Of a DNA stretch of 64,000 bases, positions 48,809 to 58,645 are shown one piece after another; position 1 is the stretch's first letter, and each line of letters starts with the position of its first letter. The notes below the pieces were generated by a model, which saw nothing but the letters and a program-made list of their open reading frames with translations, did no database searches and was not told the origin of the DNA. Origin of the DNA: an uncultured Planktomarina sp. (GTDB lineage Bacteria; Pseudomonadota; Alphaproteobacteria; Rhodobacterales; Rhodobacteraceae); NCBI GenBank assembly GCA_905182455.1, contig CAJJBJ010000002.1, positions 248,001-312,000 of the forward strand. The letters run 5' to 3'. The translations under genes and the position numbers were made by a program.

Positions 48809-49681
48809 ATGATCTACGAAAATGGTAACGTTTGGAAAGCTGCCAAACATAAAAAGGTTTTGCTCTTTGCCATGTCTGGACTTGGTAAGACTCATGTCTC
48901 GTCGATGCTGCGCAATGACGGGGATTGGTTCCACTACTCAGTCGATTACCGCATTGGCACCCGCTATATGGGCGAGCATATTGTTGACAACTTTAAAAAA
49001 GCAGCGATGTCTGTGCCGTTTTTGGCCGATTTGCTACGGTCGGATTCAATATCTATTGCCTCAAATATTAGCTTTGAAAACCTAGCCCCATTGTCAACAT
49101 ATCTGGGCAAGCCAGGCGATGTCGCGCGCGGTGGCATCCCTTTTGACTTCTATTGCAAACGTCAAGACCAACACCATGCGGCCGAACAGGCTGCCTTGTT
49201 AGACACGCCAGCTTTTATTGAGCGTGCGCAAAATCTCTATGGCTATCAGAATTTTGTCTGCGACAGCGGCGGCTCTATCTGCGAAGTTGTGGATCCTTGG
49301 GATAAGACCGACCAGGTTATGACTTCGCTTTCCGAGAACCTGCTGATGGTATGGATTGCCGGCAGTGAGGCTCATACTGCGGAGCTGGTGCGCCGTTTTG
49401 ACAAATCACCAAAGCCGATGTGCTATCAACCGGCCTTCTTGCTGTCCTCTTGGGAAAAATATCAAAGCGAAACAGGTTTAAGCCCTGATAAGGTGGATCC
49501 GGATGATTTTATCCGTTGGACCTATGCCCGCGCCTTGGCACACCGCCAACCGCGCTATGTGCAAATGGCTCAATGGGGAATTACCCTTCAGACGGATGAT
49601 GTGAAAAATATTAATTCCCCTGAATATTTTGAAGATCTGGTGGCCAGTGCGTTAGATGCTAAAATTGAAAAATCTGCGTGA
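48809..49681 (+). CDS. P-loop protein of unknown function upstream of metA
   Basis: A 290-residue soluble protein with a P-loop near the N-terminus (FAMSGLGKTHVSSML). The first Gly of the classical Walker A is Ala. Other stretches such as FVCDSGGSICEVVDPWD could be a Walker B-like region, and WDKTDQVM is acidic. I do not recognise a named family; I recall similar proteins annotated simply as ATPase in Rhodobacteraceae. It ends 21 bases before metA, so the two are probably one transcript, hinting at a link to methionine metabolism. ATG 48809 is preferred over GTG 48806. Confidence 0.7.
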   Translation: MIYENGNVWKAAKHKKVLLFAMSGLGKTHVSSMLRNDGDWFHYSVDYRIGTRYMGEHIVDNFKKAAMSVPFLADLLRSDSISIASNISFENLAPLSTYLGKPGDVARGGIPFDFYCKRQDQHHAAEQAALLDTPAFIERAQNLYGYQNFVCDSGGSICEVVDPWDKTDQVMTSLSENLLMVWIAGSEAHTAELVRRFDKSPKPMCYQPAFLLSSWEKYQSETGLSPDKVDPDDFIRWTYARALAHRQPRYVQMAQWGITLQTDDVKNINSPEYFEDLVASALDAKIEKSA

Positions 49682-49702
49682 CCGTGCGCTTAGGAGACTA
49701 CA

Positions 49703-50620
49703 ATGCCTATTAAAATACCATCAAACCTCCCTGCACATGCAGTTTTGAGCGCTGAGGGTGTGATGGTGATGGATCCCAGCCATGCCGACCGTCAAGACAT
49801 CCGACCACTGCGCATTGCGTTGCTCAATCTCATGCCACTTAAAATCCAAACAGAAAATCAATTTGCCCGGTTGATTGGTGCCACACCTTTGCAGATTGAA
49901 CTGACGCTCCTGCGCATGACTGAACATCAGGCAAAAAACACCGCAGCCGACCACATGGAAGAATTCTACCAGCCCTTCAGCGCAATCAAAGATGAAAAAT
50001 TTGATGGGCTGATCATCACTGGCGCCCCAATTGAGCATTTGGATTTTGCCGATGTCACCTATTGGAATGAGATGGTTGAAATCATAAATTGGACCCAAAC
50101 CAATGTGCAATCCACATTGGGTGTTTGCTGGGGCGGCATGGCGATGATTAACCATTTCCACGGCGTCCAAAAATACGATCTTCCGCACAAAGCCTTTGGC
50201 TGTTTTCGTCATCAAAATATTGAGCCATCATCACCCTATTTACGTGGCTTTTCAGATGATTTTGTGGTGCCGGTAAGCCGATGGACGGAAATGAAGCAGG
50301 CGGAAATTAATGCCGCTGACGGTCTCAGCACTCTACTGGGGTCCGTGGATACAGGGCCATGTTTGGTAGAGGATAAAGCCCATAGATCTCTCTATCTTTT
50401 CAATCATTTTGAATATGATAGCATCACGCTGAAGCAAGAATATGACCGCGACGTGGCCAGTGGCACACCCATCAATGTTCCCGGACATTATTACCCAAAT
50501 GATGATCCCAGCCAAAAACCGCTAAACCGCTGGCGCTCACATGCGCATCTGCTCTACGGAAACTGGATTAACGAGATTTATCAAAACACCCCTTTTGATA
50601 GCAATGACATCGGGAGCTAA
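49703..50620 (+). CDS. metA: Homoserine O-acyltransferase MetA, probably acetyl-CoA type
   Basis: First step of methionine synthesis: O-acylation of homoserine. The product is 305 residues, with catalytic Cys in GVCWGGMA and the His/Glu pair in LFNHFEYD. The acyl-CoA selectivity region reads [10 protein letters not shown]. In Bacillus MetA a Glu at this place gives acetyl-CoA use, while Gly in E. coli gives succinyl-CoA use, so homoserine O-acetyltransferase activity is predicted. Family is certain; substrate is inference from that residue. GGAGACTACA precedes the ATG. Confidence 0.93.
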   Translation: MPIKIPSNLPAHAVLSAEGVMVMDPSHADRQDIRPLRIALLNLMPLKIQTENQFARLIGATPLQIELTLLRMTEHQAKNTAADHMEEFYQPFSAIKDEKFDGLIITGAPIEHLDFADVTYWNEMVEIINWTQTNVQSTLGVCWGGMAMINHFHGVQKYDLPHKAFGCFRHQNIEPSSPYLRGFSDDFVVPVSRWTEMKQAEINAADGLSTLLGSVDTGPCLVEDKAHRSLYLFNHFEYDSITLKQEYDRDVASGTPINVPGHYYPNDDPSQKPLNRWRSHAHLLYGNWINEIYQNTPFDSNDIGS

Positions 50621-50754
50621 CGCGATCCATTTTCACGGGTATGATAACCGCTGTGAGCATAGCTTGGAATAGTTGCATTGCATGATGCAGCTCTGGTTGC
50701 TAGATGTAGATTAGAAAAAATTGGACCCCACTCAACAGACAGACCAGTCTCAAA

Positions 50755-51280
50755 ATGCAAAAACGTGGATATCATCTCGGGAACCTTCGCCAAACGCCGG
50801 TGGATGCGGACTTTCTGTTGATTGAAAAAAGGGCTTAAATGGCTTCACCCTATCTTAGGCGGCCAAACGCGTAGACGCAACATTGGCAGCGGTTTGCCGA
50901 CACCACTTTGAGGGCCGAGGTGATTTGGATTGCCGAAGCCGCTCTCCAGGACTTTGTGATCTTCGCTGAGCGTATGGAGTTGGCCTATGACCGCGGCAGA
51001 CCCAGTGCCTTAGCTGCAATTGAAGCGGGCGGGCCTATCTGGCGTTTGCCCGGAAATATCCCGGTCATTATGTGACAATGTTCGAAAGTGGGGTTTCCAT
51101 TCAGCGCAGCCAAGTGCTCAACTTTGCCGCCATGCAGGCGCAATCGGTGCTGCAAACCGCCGCTGTTGTGCTAAGTAAAAATATTCCAGAAGAGTAGCGC
51201 CCCCCCTCCCGCCTGAAGAATTGCTCGAAAGCGGTATTGGCATTTATCTGCACGGCCTAGACCTTATCACGCCGGATTGA
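50755..51280 (+). pseudogene. Decayed TetR-family regulator
   Basis: The plus strand reads MQKRGYHLGNLRQTPVDADF and LLIEKRA, then a stop: the N-terminal part of a TetR helix-turn-helix. The same frame, after more stops, gives LRAEVIWIAEAALQDF, then AYDRGRPSALAAIEAGG. In a second frame FARKYPGHYVTMFESGVSIQ and LQTAAVVLSKNIPEE follow, and a third piece reads PPEELLESGIGIYLHGL and ends LITPD. All are in the order expected for a TetR regulator with its ligand-binding domain. The recognition helix region and another middle part are missing. Multiple stops and frameshifts show real decay. Confidence 0.7.
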
Positions 51281-51314
51281 TCCGGACGACACATCACCAC
51301 AAGGACTAAGATGC

Positions 51315-51343
51315 AAAAAGGGCCCGCAAATACGAGCCCTTTT
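51315..51343 (-). terminator. Rho-independent terminator after rplM-rpsI
   Basis: AAAAAGGGCCCGC and CGAGCCCTTTTG form a GC-rich stem with A/T flanks, 25 bases past the rpsI stop. On the minus strand it ends in CCCTTTTTGC, giving the U-tail. Confidence 0.8.
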
Positions 51344-51367
51344 GTAATAGTGTGATGGCAGTCAAAA

Positions 51368-51856
51368 TTAACGCTTGGAGAACTGGAAGCTGGCACGCGC
51401 TTTGCGCTTACCAAATTTCTTGCGCTCAACAACACGGCTGTCGCGGGTCAGGAAGCCGGCTGCTTTCAGAGCCCCGCGAAGGCTCGGTTCATAAAGCTGC
51501 AATGCTTTGGAAATTCCGTGCTTAACAGCACCCGCTTGTCCAGTAAGGCCTCCACCTTTAACAGTGGCCATCACGTCAAACTCACCTTCAACACCAGCTA
51601 TTTGCATAGGTTGACGCAAGATCAGCCGCAACACGGGACGCGCGAAATATGCGTCCTGATCTTTGCCGTTAACGGTGACTTTGCCGGAACCTGGTTTGAT
51701 CCAAACACGCGCAACCGCGTCTTTCCGTTTGCCAGTGGCATATGTGCGGCCCAAAGCGTCGCGAACAGGTTCACGAGGGGCTGCGATTTCGACCACAGCA
51801 GAGGTGCCTACGGCAACCGCTGAGAGGTCTTCTAGGGATGTGATTTGATCTGACAT
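51368..51856 (-). CDS. rpsI: 30S ribosomal protein S9
   Basis: S9 of the small subunit, 162 residues including an N-terminal extension of about 35 residues typical of Rhodobacterales. The conserved body begins [20 protein letters not shown] and ends with the tRNA-contacting [11 protein letters not shown] tail. Its start lies three bases after the rplM stop, the universal rplM-rpsI pair. Confidence 0.97.
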   Translation of the reverse strand: MSDQITSLEDLSAVAVGTSAVVEIAAPREPVRDALGRTYATGKRKDAVARVWIKPGSGKVTVNGKDQDAYFARPVLRLILRQPMQIAGVEGEFDVMATVKGGGLTGQAGAVKHGISKALQLYEPSLRGALKAAGFLTRDSRVVERKKFGKRKARASFQFSKR

Positions 51857-51859
51857 CGC

Positions 51860-52318
51860 TTATACCCGTGTGTTTTTCTTGTTCATGACTTTTACATCCA
51901 AAACAGTGGGGTCTTGTGCCACATGTGGATGCTCGGCGCCTGCATAAACACGCAAGTTAGTCATAACCTGGCGTGAGAGACGATTGCCTGGCAACATACG
52001 TTTAACCGCTTGGGTTAGAACGCGCTCAGGATACTTGCCCTCCAGGATTGTACCTGTGGTGCGTGATTTGATCCCGCCAGGATAGCCTGTGTGCCAGTAA
52101 TTTTCTTTGTTACGTTTGTTACCTGTAAGCTGAACTTTTTCAGCGTTGATAACAATCACATTGTCGCCCATATCCATGTGCGGTGTGAACGTGGCTTTAT
52201 GTTTGCCACGCAATCGCGCTGCGATAATCGAAGCCAAACGACCAAGAACAACGCCTTCAGCGTCAATCAAGATCCATTTTTTGTCGATATCTGCAGGCGT
52301 TGCAGAGAAGGTTTTCAT
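51860..52318 (-). CDS. rplM: 50S ribosomal protein L13
   Basis: L13 of the large subunit, 152 residues. [16 protein letters not shown] near the start, [16 protein letters not shown] and the C-terminal [13 protein letters not shown] are diagnostic. First gene of the rplM-rpsI operon; the AT-rich 134 bases upstream should hold its promoter. Confidence 0.97.
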   Translation of the reverse strand: MKTFSATPADIDKKWILIDAEGVVLGRLASIIAARLRGKHKATFTPHMDMGDNVIVINAEKVQLTGNKRNKENYWHTGYPGGIKSRTTGTILEGKYPERVLTQAVKRMLPGNRLSRQVMTNLRVYAGAEHPHVAQDPTVLDVKVMNKKNTRV

Positions 52319-52452
52319 ATTTTTTGACCCATCGAGGTTGGTGATGGCGGGTTATAAAGGCTATGGCAGTACAGTCAACACGCATATGTTATATAAAAAT
52401 ATTTAATAACAGATAGTTACAAATAAGGTATTATTTTACCCCATAATTTTAC

Positions 52453-52878
52453 TCAAATATGCCCCGATGGCAGGGAATAGGTCAGGTTTGCCCGCGCCAC
52501 AGGTTTGGAATCGCCATCAGAATATATAAGGCATTGCGTCACCGCCAAAGACCGACCCAGCTTAACAATATGGCTTTTTGCGATCAAATCCGTGTTGGCT
52601 AAGGGTTTGCGCATAAAATCTATGCTGCAATTGGTGGTCACAGCCAAGGCCTTTGGCCCAATCATTGACAAGACATTAAGGTAGGCCGCCACATCTGCCA
52701 ATCCAAACATGGAAGGGCCAGACACAGTGCCGCCGGGGCGCAAATGTTTATCCTGCACCTTTAGTGCCACTTCCATGTAATCCTCTTCCAACACCAGAAT
52801 CTCAAATTCATCGGCCACCTGTGGAAAAACTTCGTCCAAAAACGCCCTAAGTGCCACGGCGTCCATTTTGAGTGCCAT
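52453..52878 (-). CDS. PaaI-type hotdog-fold thioesterase
   Basis: A 141-residue hotdog-fold protein of the PaaI thioesterase group, predicted to hydrolyse acyl-CoA thioesters. The helix region RPGGTVSGPSMFGLADVAAYL and the strand TTNCSIDFMRKP are typical. It is divergent from the enoyl-CoA hydratase gene with 54 bases between, which fits a shared role in acyl-CoA turnover. Physiological substrate unknown. Confidence 0.87.
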   Translation of the reverse strand: MALKMDAVALRAFLDEVFPQVADEFEILVLEEDYMEVALKVQDKHLRPGGTVSGPSMFGLADVAAYLNVLSMIGPKALAVTTNCSIDFMRKPLANTDLIAKSHIVKLGRSLAVTQCLIYSDGDSKPVARANLTYSLPSGHI

Positions 52879-52932
52879 TGTAGAACTCTCCTTGTTTCGG
52901 TTATGTTGGCTGCGAACCTACCGGAGGGCAAG

Positions 52933-53721
52933 ATGGCAATTTTAGAACGTCGCGACAAAAATGCAGTCGCATATCTTACCATGAACGCGCCAGAGCGGCT
53001 AAATGCCCTATCAGATGAGATGCTGGCCGCACTTCAAAGTACATTTGACCAGCTGCTGGATGACCAAACAGTGCGGGCCGTGGTGATCTCTGGGGCTGGC
53101 AAAGCCTTTTGTGCGGGCCATGATCTCAAGCAAATGACCGCAGCACGTCAAGCCCAAGATGGTGGTGCTGCCGCGTTCAAGGATCTGTTCGACCGCTGTG
53201 CTAACTTTATGCAAAGCGTCCAGAAAATACCGCAACCGGTGATCGCGCAAGTGCACGGCATTGCCACCGCTGCGGGATGCCAATTGGTGGCCAGCTGTGA
53301 TCTGGCCGTGGCCGCCGAAGGCACCCGCTTTGGGGTCAATGGCGTGAATATCGGCCTTTTTTGCTCCACCCCCATGGTGGCGCTATCACGCAACATAGCT
53401 CGTAAACGCGCATTTGAAATGTTGGTCACTGGTGAGTTCATGCCTGCATCTGAGGCAAAAACCTCTGGTTTGATCAACCGCGTGGTACCAGAGGCAGATC
53501 TAGCGGCCACCACCCAAGCACTGGCCGAGGTGATTGCGGGCAAGCTGGCCTCTGCGGTGAAAACTGGCAAAACTGCTTATTATCAGCAAATACAGATGCC
53601 GCTTGAGGAAGCCTATGCCTATACCGGCGAGGTTATGGTGGAAAATATGCTGAACCGGGACACAGAAGAAGGCATCGCCGCCTTCATAGAAAAGCGGGAT
53701 CCAAATTGGTCGCAAGACTGA
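52933..53721 (+). CDS. Enoyl-CoA hydratase/isomerase family protein
   Basis: A 262-residue crotonase-fold enzyme acting on acyl-CoA. The oxyanion-hole motifs are [11 protein letters not shown] near residue 60 and [20 protein letters not shown] near residue 110. ATG 52933 with GGAGGGCAAG upstream is the start; the frame is open a little further up. Position 131-like Glu of true hydratases is not obvious ([13 protein letters not shown]), so it may be an atypical hydratase or another crotonase reaction. Confidence 0.87.
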   Translation: MAILERRDKNAVAYLTMNAPERLNALSDEMLAALQSTFDQLLDDQTVRAVVISGAGKAFCAGHDLKQMTAARQAQDGGAAAFKDLFDRCANFMQSVQKIPQPVIAQVHGIATAAGCQLVASCDLAVAAEGTRFGVNGVNIGLFCSTPMVALSRNIARKRAFEMLVTGEFMPASEAKTSGLINRVVPEADLAATTQALAEVIAGKLASAVKTGKTAYYQQIQMPLEEAYAYTGEVMVENMLNRDTEEGIAAFIEKRDPNWSQD

Positions 53722-53761
53722 TCCCTTTCCTTTGGTAGATAAGCGCATTACATCGCATCTC

Positions 53762-55100
53762 ATGACACAAAGATTGAACATAATTGGCGGAGGTATGGCC
53801 GGGTGCGAAGCTGCTTGGCAGGCCGCACAACTCGGGGTGCCTGTTACCATTCACGAAATGCGGCCGAAAGTGAGAAACTTTCGCCCATCAAACCGGTGAT
53901 CTGGGGGAAATGGTGTGTTCCAATTCCTTCCGCTCGGACGATGATGAACAAAATGCGGTTGGTTTGGTGCATTGGGAAATGCGCGTCTCCAACAGCCTAA
54001 TCATGACCACCGCCGACAAACACCGCATTCCAGCCGGTGGCGCGTTGGCAGTGGACCGTGAACCCTATGCCAAGAGCATCACAGCCGCGATCAATGCCCA
54101 TCCGTTGATTGAAGTCAGCTATGAAGAGATCACCTCCCTGCCCGATGATGGTCAGTGGATTGTGGCCACCGGGCCATTGACCTCTGGCGCCTTGGCAGAA
54201 GCCATTCAGGGCGAAACTGGAGCGGAAGCCTTGGCCTTTTTCGACGCCATTGCACCGATCCTATACGCAGATAGCATTGACATGACCCGCGCTTGGATGC
54301 AGTCGCGCTACGACAAGGGCGACACGGAAGATGAGCGCACCGCCTATTTGAATTGCCCCATGACCAAAATTCAATATGAAGCCTTCATTGACGCGCTTCT
54401 AAGTGCCGATAAAACCGAGTTCAAACCGGGCGAAAAAGCCGGATATTTTGATGGCTGCTTGCCGATTGAAGTGATGGCAGAACGTGGTCGCGAAACTTTG
54501 AGATTCGGCCCAATGAAGCCTGTGGGCCTGACCAATGCGCATGAGCCTGACAATAAGCCCTATGCGGTGGTGCAGCTGCGCCGGGATAATGCGTTGGGCA
54601 CATTGTTTAATATCGTGGGATTTCAAACCAAAATGAAATACGGCGCTCAAAAAGATGTGTTGCGCATGATCCCCGGGCTTGAGGCCGCAGAATTTGCGCG
54701 TTTGGGCGGCATCCATCGCAATTCTTTCATCAACTCTCCCACATTGCTGAATGCGCAAATGCAGCTGATTTCAAAACCTAATATCAGATTTGCAGGGCAA
54801 ATAACCGGTGTTGAGGGCTATGTGGAAAGTGCCGCTATGGGCATGGTGGCGGGTCGCATGGCGGCGGCTGAGATTTTGGGCCGTGAATTACCCCCCCCCG
54901 GTCCGGATACTGGATGTGGGGCTTTGATCACCCATATCACCGGCGGCGCAGTGGCCAAAACGTTCCAACCTATGAATGTCAATTTTGGCCTATTTCCTCC
55001 AATTGACACGGTCAAAGGTGGGCGCAAACGGCGAAAAGAGCGCTACAAAGCCTACACTGATCGGGCTAAGGAAAGTTTTGCGGACTGGTTGGCGATGTAA
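53762..55100 (+). pseudogene. trmFO: tRNA m5U54 methyltransferase TrmFO, frameshifted
   Basis: Folate- and FAD-dependent enzyme that methylates uridine 54 in tRNA, about 445 residues when repaired. The FAD-binding start is [25 protein letters not shown] and the C-terminal FGLFPPID are also present. One extra A at about 53873 changes [20 protein letters not shown] (read in the right frame) into [10 protein letters not shown]-stop. The remaining 396 codons are undamaged. A single indel in a conserved gene suggests an error rather than loss. Confidence 0.92.
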
Positions 55101-55138
55101 TCTCTTGCCAGAATCATGGCATTGCTTAGGCTGGTCTC

Positions 55139-55762
55139 ATGTCGAGCGATAGCAATCTAAATACAAAATTCCCGTTGTGGGTGCCACGCCCCGTGGAAGA
55201 GACGTTGGATATCTACGCCAATTGGGCCGCAAGCTATGACGATGACTTGGCCGAGGCCGGTTATGAGACGCCGCATCGAATTGCGGCAGCTTTGGCCAAA
55301 CTTACCACACCTGATGCCCGTATTCTTGATTTTGGCTGTGGCACGGGATTGTCGGGCCAGGCTTTGCAGATGGCTGGATTCACAAACCTGGACGGCATCG
55401 ATATTTCCGCTCCAATGCTCGACAAAGCGCAAAGCCGCAATATTTACAGCAGGTTATGGCAAGGCCAGCCGGGCGAAATGACAGGCGTCACCGCCGGGCA
55501 ATATGATGTGATTGTTGCCGCTGGTGTGGTGTCTTTGGGCGCGGCCCCGCCTGAAACGCTGAGCATGATAATTGATCATCTGGCCCCAGAGGGTCTTATC
55601 GGCCTGTCCTTCAATGATCCAACGTTAGATCATGGATCCTATGAGGCCGTTTTGGATCAGGAAATATCACTCGATCGGGTTCGCACGCTTTCATGCACCC
55701 ACGGTCCACATTTGCGCCAACAAGAAATGGGCTCGAATGTTATCGTGTTGCAACGTCTGTGA
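55139..55762 (+). CDS. Class I SAM-dependent methyltransferase
   Basis: A 207-residue methyltransferase with the SAM-binding motif I ILDFGCGTGLSGQAL near residue 62 and motif II DGIDISAPML. The N-terminal YANWAASYDDDLAEAGYETP matches a subgroup of small-molecule methyltransferases. The substrate is unknown. Its stop overlaps the gluQ start (GTGA), so both are probably translated together. Confidence 0.87.
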   Translation: MSSDSNLNTKFPLWVPRPVEETLDIYANWAASYDDDLAEAGYETPHRIAAALAKLTTPDARILDFGCGTGLSGQALQMAGFTNLDGIDISAPMLDKAQSRNIYSRLWQGQPGEMTGVTAGQYDVIVAAGVVSLGAAPPETLSMIIDHLAPEGLIGLSFNDPTLDHGSYEAVLDQEISLDRVRTLSCTHGPHLRQQEMGSNVIVLQRL

Positions 55763-56604
55763 TCCGCACCCGCTTTGCCCCTTCCCCCACTGGACCTTTA
55801 CATCTTGGGCATGCTTTTTCAGCAATCACCGCGCATGACGTCGCTCGGGCGCGTGGCGGAGAATTTTTGTTGCGGATCGAAGATATTGACCAAAGCCGCG
55901 CCCGTCCTGAGTGGGAAGCGCAAATTTATGATGACCTCGCGTGGCTAGGGTTAACCTGGGACGGTCAGGTCCTACGCCAATCTGAGCGTGCAGCAGACTA
56001 TGCAGCGACCGTGGCACAGCTTTGGGATGCGGGATTACTCTATTCATGCAAGTGCACCCGCCGTGACATCACCCAAGCGGCCTCCGCGCCCCAAGAAGGC
56101 GTAGCACCCCATATTGGACCAGACGGTTTGGTCTATCCCGGGACCTGTCAATCGCAACGCACATGGATTGATGACGCGGCCCTGAGGATGAGGATGAGTG
56201 AGGCGCTCAACGGCAAGCATTATATTGACTTTAAAGAGGTCGATGCGGATGGGGTGACGTTGGGTAATAACATTACTAGTGCAGAATATATTACTGAATA
56301 TATTGGAGATTTTATCATATCTCGACGCAATCGTGAGGCGGCATATCATTTGGCAGTCGTCGTAGATGACGCAGCGCAGGGCATCACACATGTGGTGCGT
56401 GGCGAAGATTTAAAATCTGCCACTCCGATCCATGTTCTCCTGCAACAACTGCTCGACTATCCTACCCCGGCCTATATCCATCACCCTTTGATCCGCGATG
56501 CGGCAGGTAAGCGGCTGGCCAAGCGTGACGATGCCAAAGCTATCTCAAAATTCAGAGCCGAAGGGGCAAGCCCCTCTGACATTCGGGCCATGATTGGGCT
56601 TTAG
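55759..56604 (+). CDS. gluQ: Glutamyl-Q tRNA(Asp) synthetase
   Basis: A 281-residue GluRS catalytic-core paralogue that attaches glutamate to queuosine in tRNA(Asp). The HIGH-like motif is PLHLGHAF, and the KMSKS-like motif is KRLAKRDDA. The zinc-site cysteines fall in SCKCTRRD and GTCQ. The anticodon-binding domain is absent, as expected. GTG 55759 overlaps the upstream stop. It converges on hisI, overlapping by 4 bases. Confidence 0.93.
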   Translation: MIRTRFAPSPTGPLHLGHAFSAITAHDVARARGGEFLLRIEDIDQSRARPEWEAQIYDDLAWLGLTWDGQVLRQSERAADYAATVAQLWDAGLLYSCKCTRRDITQAASAPQEGVAPHIGPDGLVYPGTCQSQRTWIDDAALRMRMSEALNGKHYIDFKEVDADGVTLGNNITSAEYITEYIGDFIISRRNREAAYHLAVVVDDAAQGITHVVRGEDLKSATPIHVLLQQLLDYPTPAYIHHPLIRDAAGKRLAKRDDAKAISKFRAEGASPSDIRAMIGL

Positions 56605-56957
56605 ACGATGGGCTTGCTCAACTCGCGCGGCGCCCCCATGATCACCGAGGTGTAAAAACAACTGCGCCGATTGGTATGACAGGCAGGGCCCTCTTGTAGA
56701 ACCAACGCCAAAAGACAGTCTTGGTCGCAGTCATAGCGCAAATCAACCAAGGCCTGAGCGTGGCCGCTGGTTTCACCTTTAATCCAAAAAGCCTGCCGTG
56801 AGCGTGACCAATAGGTGACCTTCCGCTTGGCTAATGTTTGGCTTACGGCTTCCGCATTCATCCATGCCAACATCAGCACTTCACCATTCTCTGCACATTG
56901 CGCAATCACAGGCAAAAGACCATTGGCGTCATATTTCAGGGTTTGCGGGTCAAACAT
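56601..56957 (-). CDS. hisI: Phosphoribosyl-AMP cyclohydrolase
   Basis: Third step of histidine synthesis, opening the purine ring of phosphoribosyl-AMP. The product is about 118 residues, without the HisE domain. Conserved stretches are MLAWMNAEAVSQTL, YWSRSRQAFWIKGETSG and the metal-binding DCDQDCLL with CHTNRRSCFY. ATG 56957 has AGGAT eight bases upstream; ATG 56966 in the same frame is too close to it. Confidence 0.94.
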   Translation of the reverse strand: MFDPQTLKYDANGLLPVIAQCAENGEVLMLAWMNAEAVSQTLAKRKVTYWSRSRQAFWIKGETSGHAQALVDLRYDCDQDCLLALVLQEGPACHTNRRSCFYTSVIMGAPRELSKPIV

Positions 56958-57024
56958 TATAGCCATCCTATTGCATTTCGTCTTTATGGCTTATCTATTG
57001 TGATCAGCAAGGAATGTCCAAACA

Positions 57025-57483
57025 ATGACCGAACAAATTGATTTGATCAAATTATACTCGACCCGAATCCTCGCTTTGGCTGCGGATATGCCCCATGTGG
57101 GCCGCCTTGCAGAACCCGGCGGCAGTGCCATGCGTAGATCACCACTCTGTGGATCAAAGGTAACGGTCGATGTCACCTTACATAACGGGCGGATTGTTGA
57201 GTTTGCGCAAGACGTCAAGGCCTGCGCCCTCGGCCAAGCTGCCGCCAGCATCGCAGGTCAGAATATGATCGGCAGCACCCCAGCCCAAGTGGAAGACGCA
57301 CGCGATCAGCTGGAAGCTATGCTCAAAGGCACGGGCCCCGTGCCCGCTGCGCCCTTCGATGGGTTTGAAGTCCTCACACCAGCGATCGGTTACAAGAATC
57401 GGCATGCAAGCATCCTATTGGCGCTCCAAGCCACAGCAGATGCCTGTGCGGATGCAGCCGCAAAATCAAAAGTGCAATTTTAA
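57025..57483 (+). CDS. SufU/NifU-like iron-sulfur cluster scaffold protein
   Basis: A 152-residue protein of the IscU/SufU scaffold fold. The first ligand Cys is in SPLCGSKVTVDV and the second in VKACALGQAAAS, as in the Rhodobacterales iron-sulfur assembly scaffold group. It is likely to bind or transfer clusters, though the family is little studied in these bacteria. It is divergent from hisI; AAGGAA precedes the ATG. Confidence 0.88.
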   Translation: MTEQIDLIKLYSTRILALAADMPHVGRLAEPGGSAMRRSPLCGSKVTVDVTLHNGRIVEFAQDVKACALGQAAASIAGQNMIGSTPAQVEDARDQLEAMLKGTGPVPAAPFDGFEVLTPAIGYKNRHASILLALQATADACADAAAKSKVQF

Positions 57484-57568
57484 AGATATCTTAACGATTA
57501 TACTCAAATTATGAATTAATTTATTCAAAATATTGGATAATTTTAATCTTTTTTGATGTCATTTTAGA

Positions 57569-58605
57569 ATGATCAAATTCACCGTGCACGCAATCGATGG
57601 CGATGCGGCCAATGTGTTGGGCGCAAGTTTCAATTGGGGTGGGACCGGCTCATTTACCTATGATGAGATGGGCACCGCGGTGCTCACGCTGATCATTCCA
57701 GACAACGACACCAAAATAACAAACCTCAACAATGGTGTCAGCAACTCAAATCCTACAACGGGGTTATCGTCAACACCAATACCTCGATCGGGGGGTCTTG
57801 GACTGTGCCCGGCTCTGATGGCTCCAGCTTTGTCGCTTGGAGGATACGGCGCCCGAGCATCGCTTTTGGCGACCTCATGTTCTCGGAAAACGTGGTGGAT
57901 GGGGTTACCTATACCCTAGCTAGATTTGTCGCGGGCGGTGCCGCCCCTTACGCCTGTATCGCCCCACAAATCCCTGTCTGTTTCACCCCCGGCACCAAAA
58001 TCACCACGCCAGACGGCCCGCAACTTTTGGAAAGTCTAATACCAGGCAATTTGGTCACAACCCAAGATCATGGCAACCAGCAGATCAGTTAGATTGGGCG
58101 CGCCCAGTTTAAACTCCCGGCGCAGTCTCACGGCGACAAGCTGCGTTCCGTTCGGATTTTAGCAGGATCCTTGGGGCCTGGCATGCCTCACCGTGATCTC
58201 TTGGTCTCTCGGCAACATCGTATGTTGGTCTCTTCATACATATCACAGCGTATATTTGGGGTGAGAGATGTGTTGATTCCCTCGATAAAGCTTGTGGTCT
58301 TGCCCGGAATTTTCATTGAGCAAGATTTAACCGAGGTAGATTATATCCATCTGCTTTTTGATCGCCATAAAATCATCTATGCAGAACGCGCACCCAATGA
58401 AAGTCTCTACACCGGTCCTGAGGCCCTGAAATCAATCTACCCATCCGCCCGCCGTGAAATATTAACAATTTTCCCAAATTTGGCCACTGACACAGTCCGC
58501 ACATCGGCCGCAGCCCATATACCCTATGGCAAATTGCGAAAGAAACTTATCGCGCGGCATCACAAAAACAACAAAGCCCTGCTGGGGATAAATGCCCACA
58601 GATAG
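57569..58605 (+). pseudogene. Decayed Hint-domain protein gene
   Basis: A Rhodobacterales hedgehog/intein (Hint) domain protein, about 345 codons. The N-terminal region reads FTVHAIDGDAANVLGASFNW. A frameshift near 57740 follows. The second frame gives SWTVPGSDGSSF, VPVCFTPGT-like sequence (PVCFTPGTKITTPDG, the Hint cysteine block) and HGNQQIS, then a TAG at 58090 where the family has Trp. The frame resumes as IGRAQF and goes through MPHRDLLVSRQHRMLV to LFDRHKIIYAERAPNESLYT and LFPNLA-like FPNLATD. One frameshift and one nonsense codon make it non-functional as read. Confidence 0.75.
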
Positions 58606-58645
58606 CCTTGCCATTGAGCAGATGAAAGGTCTCAGGCGATTCTAT

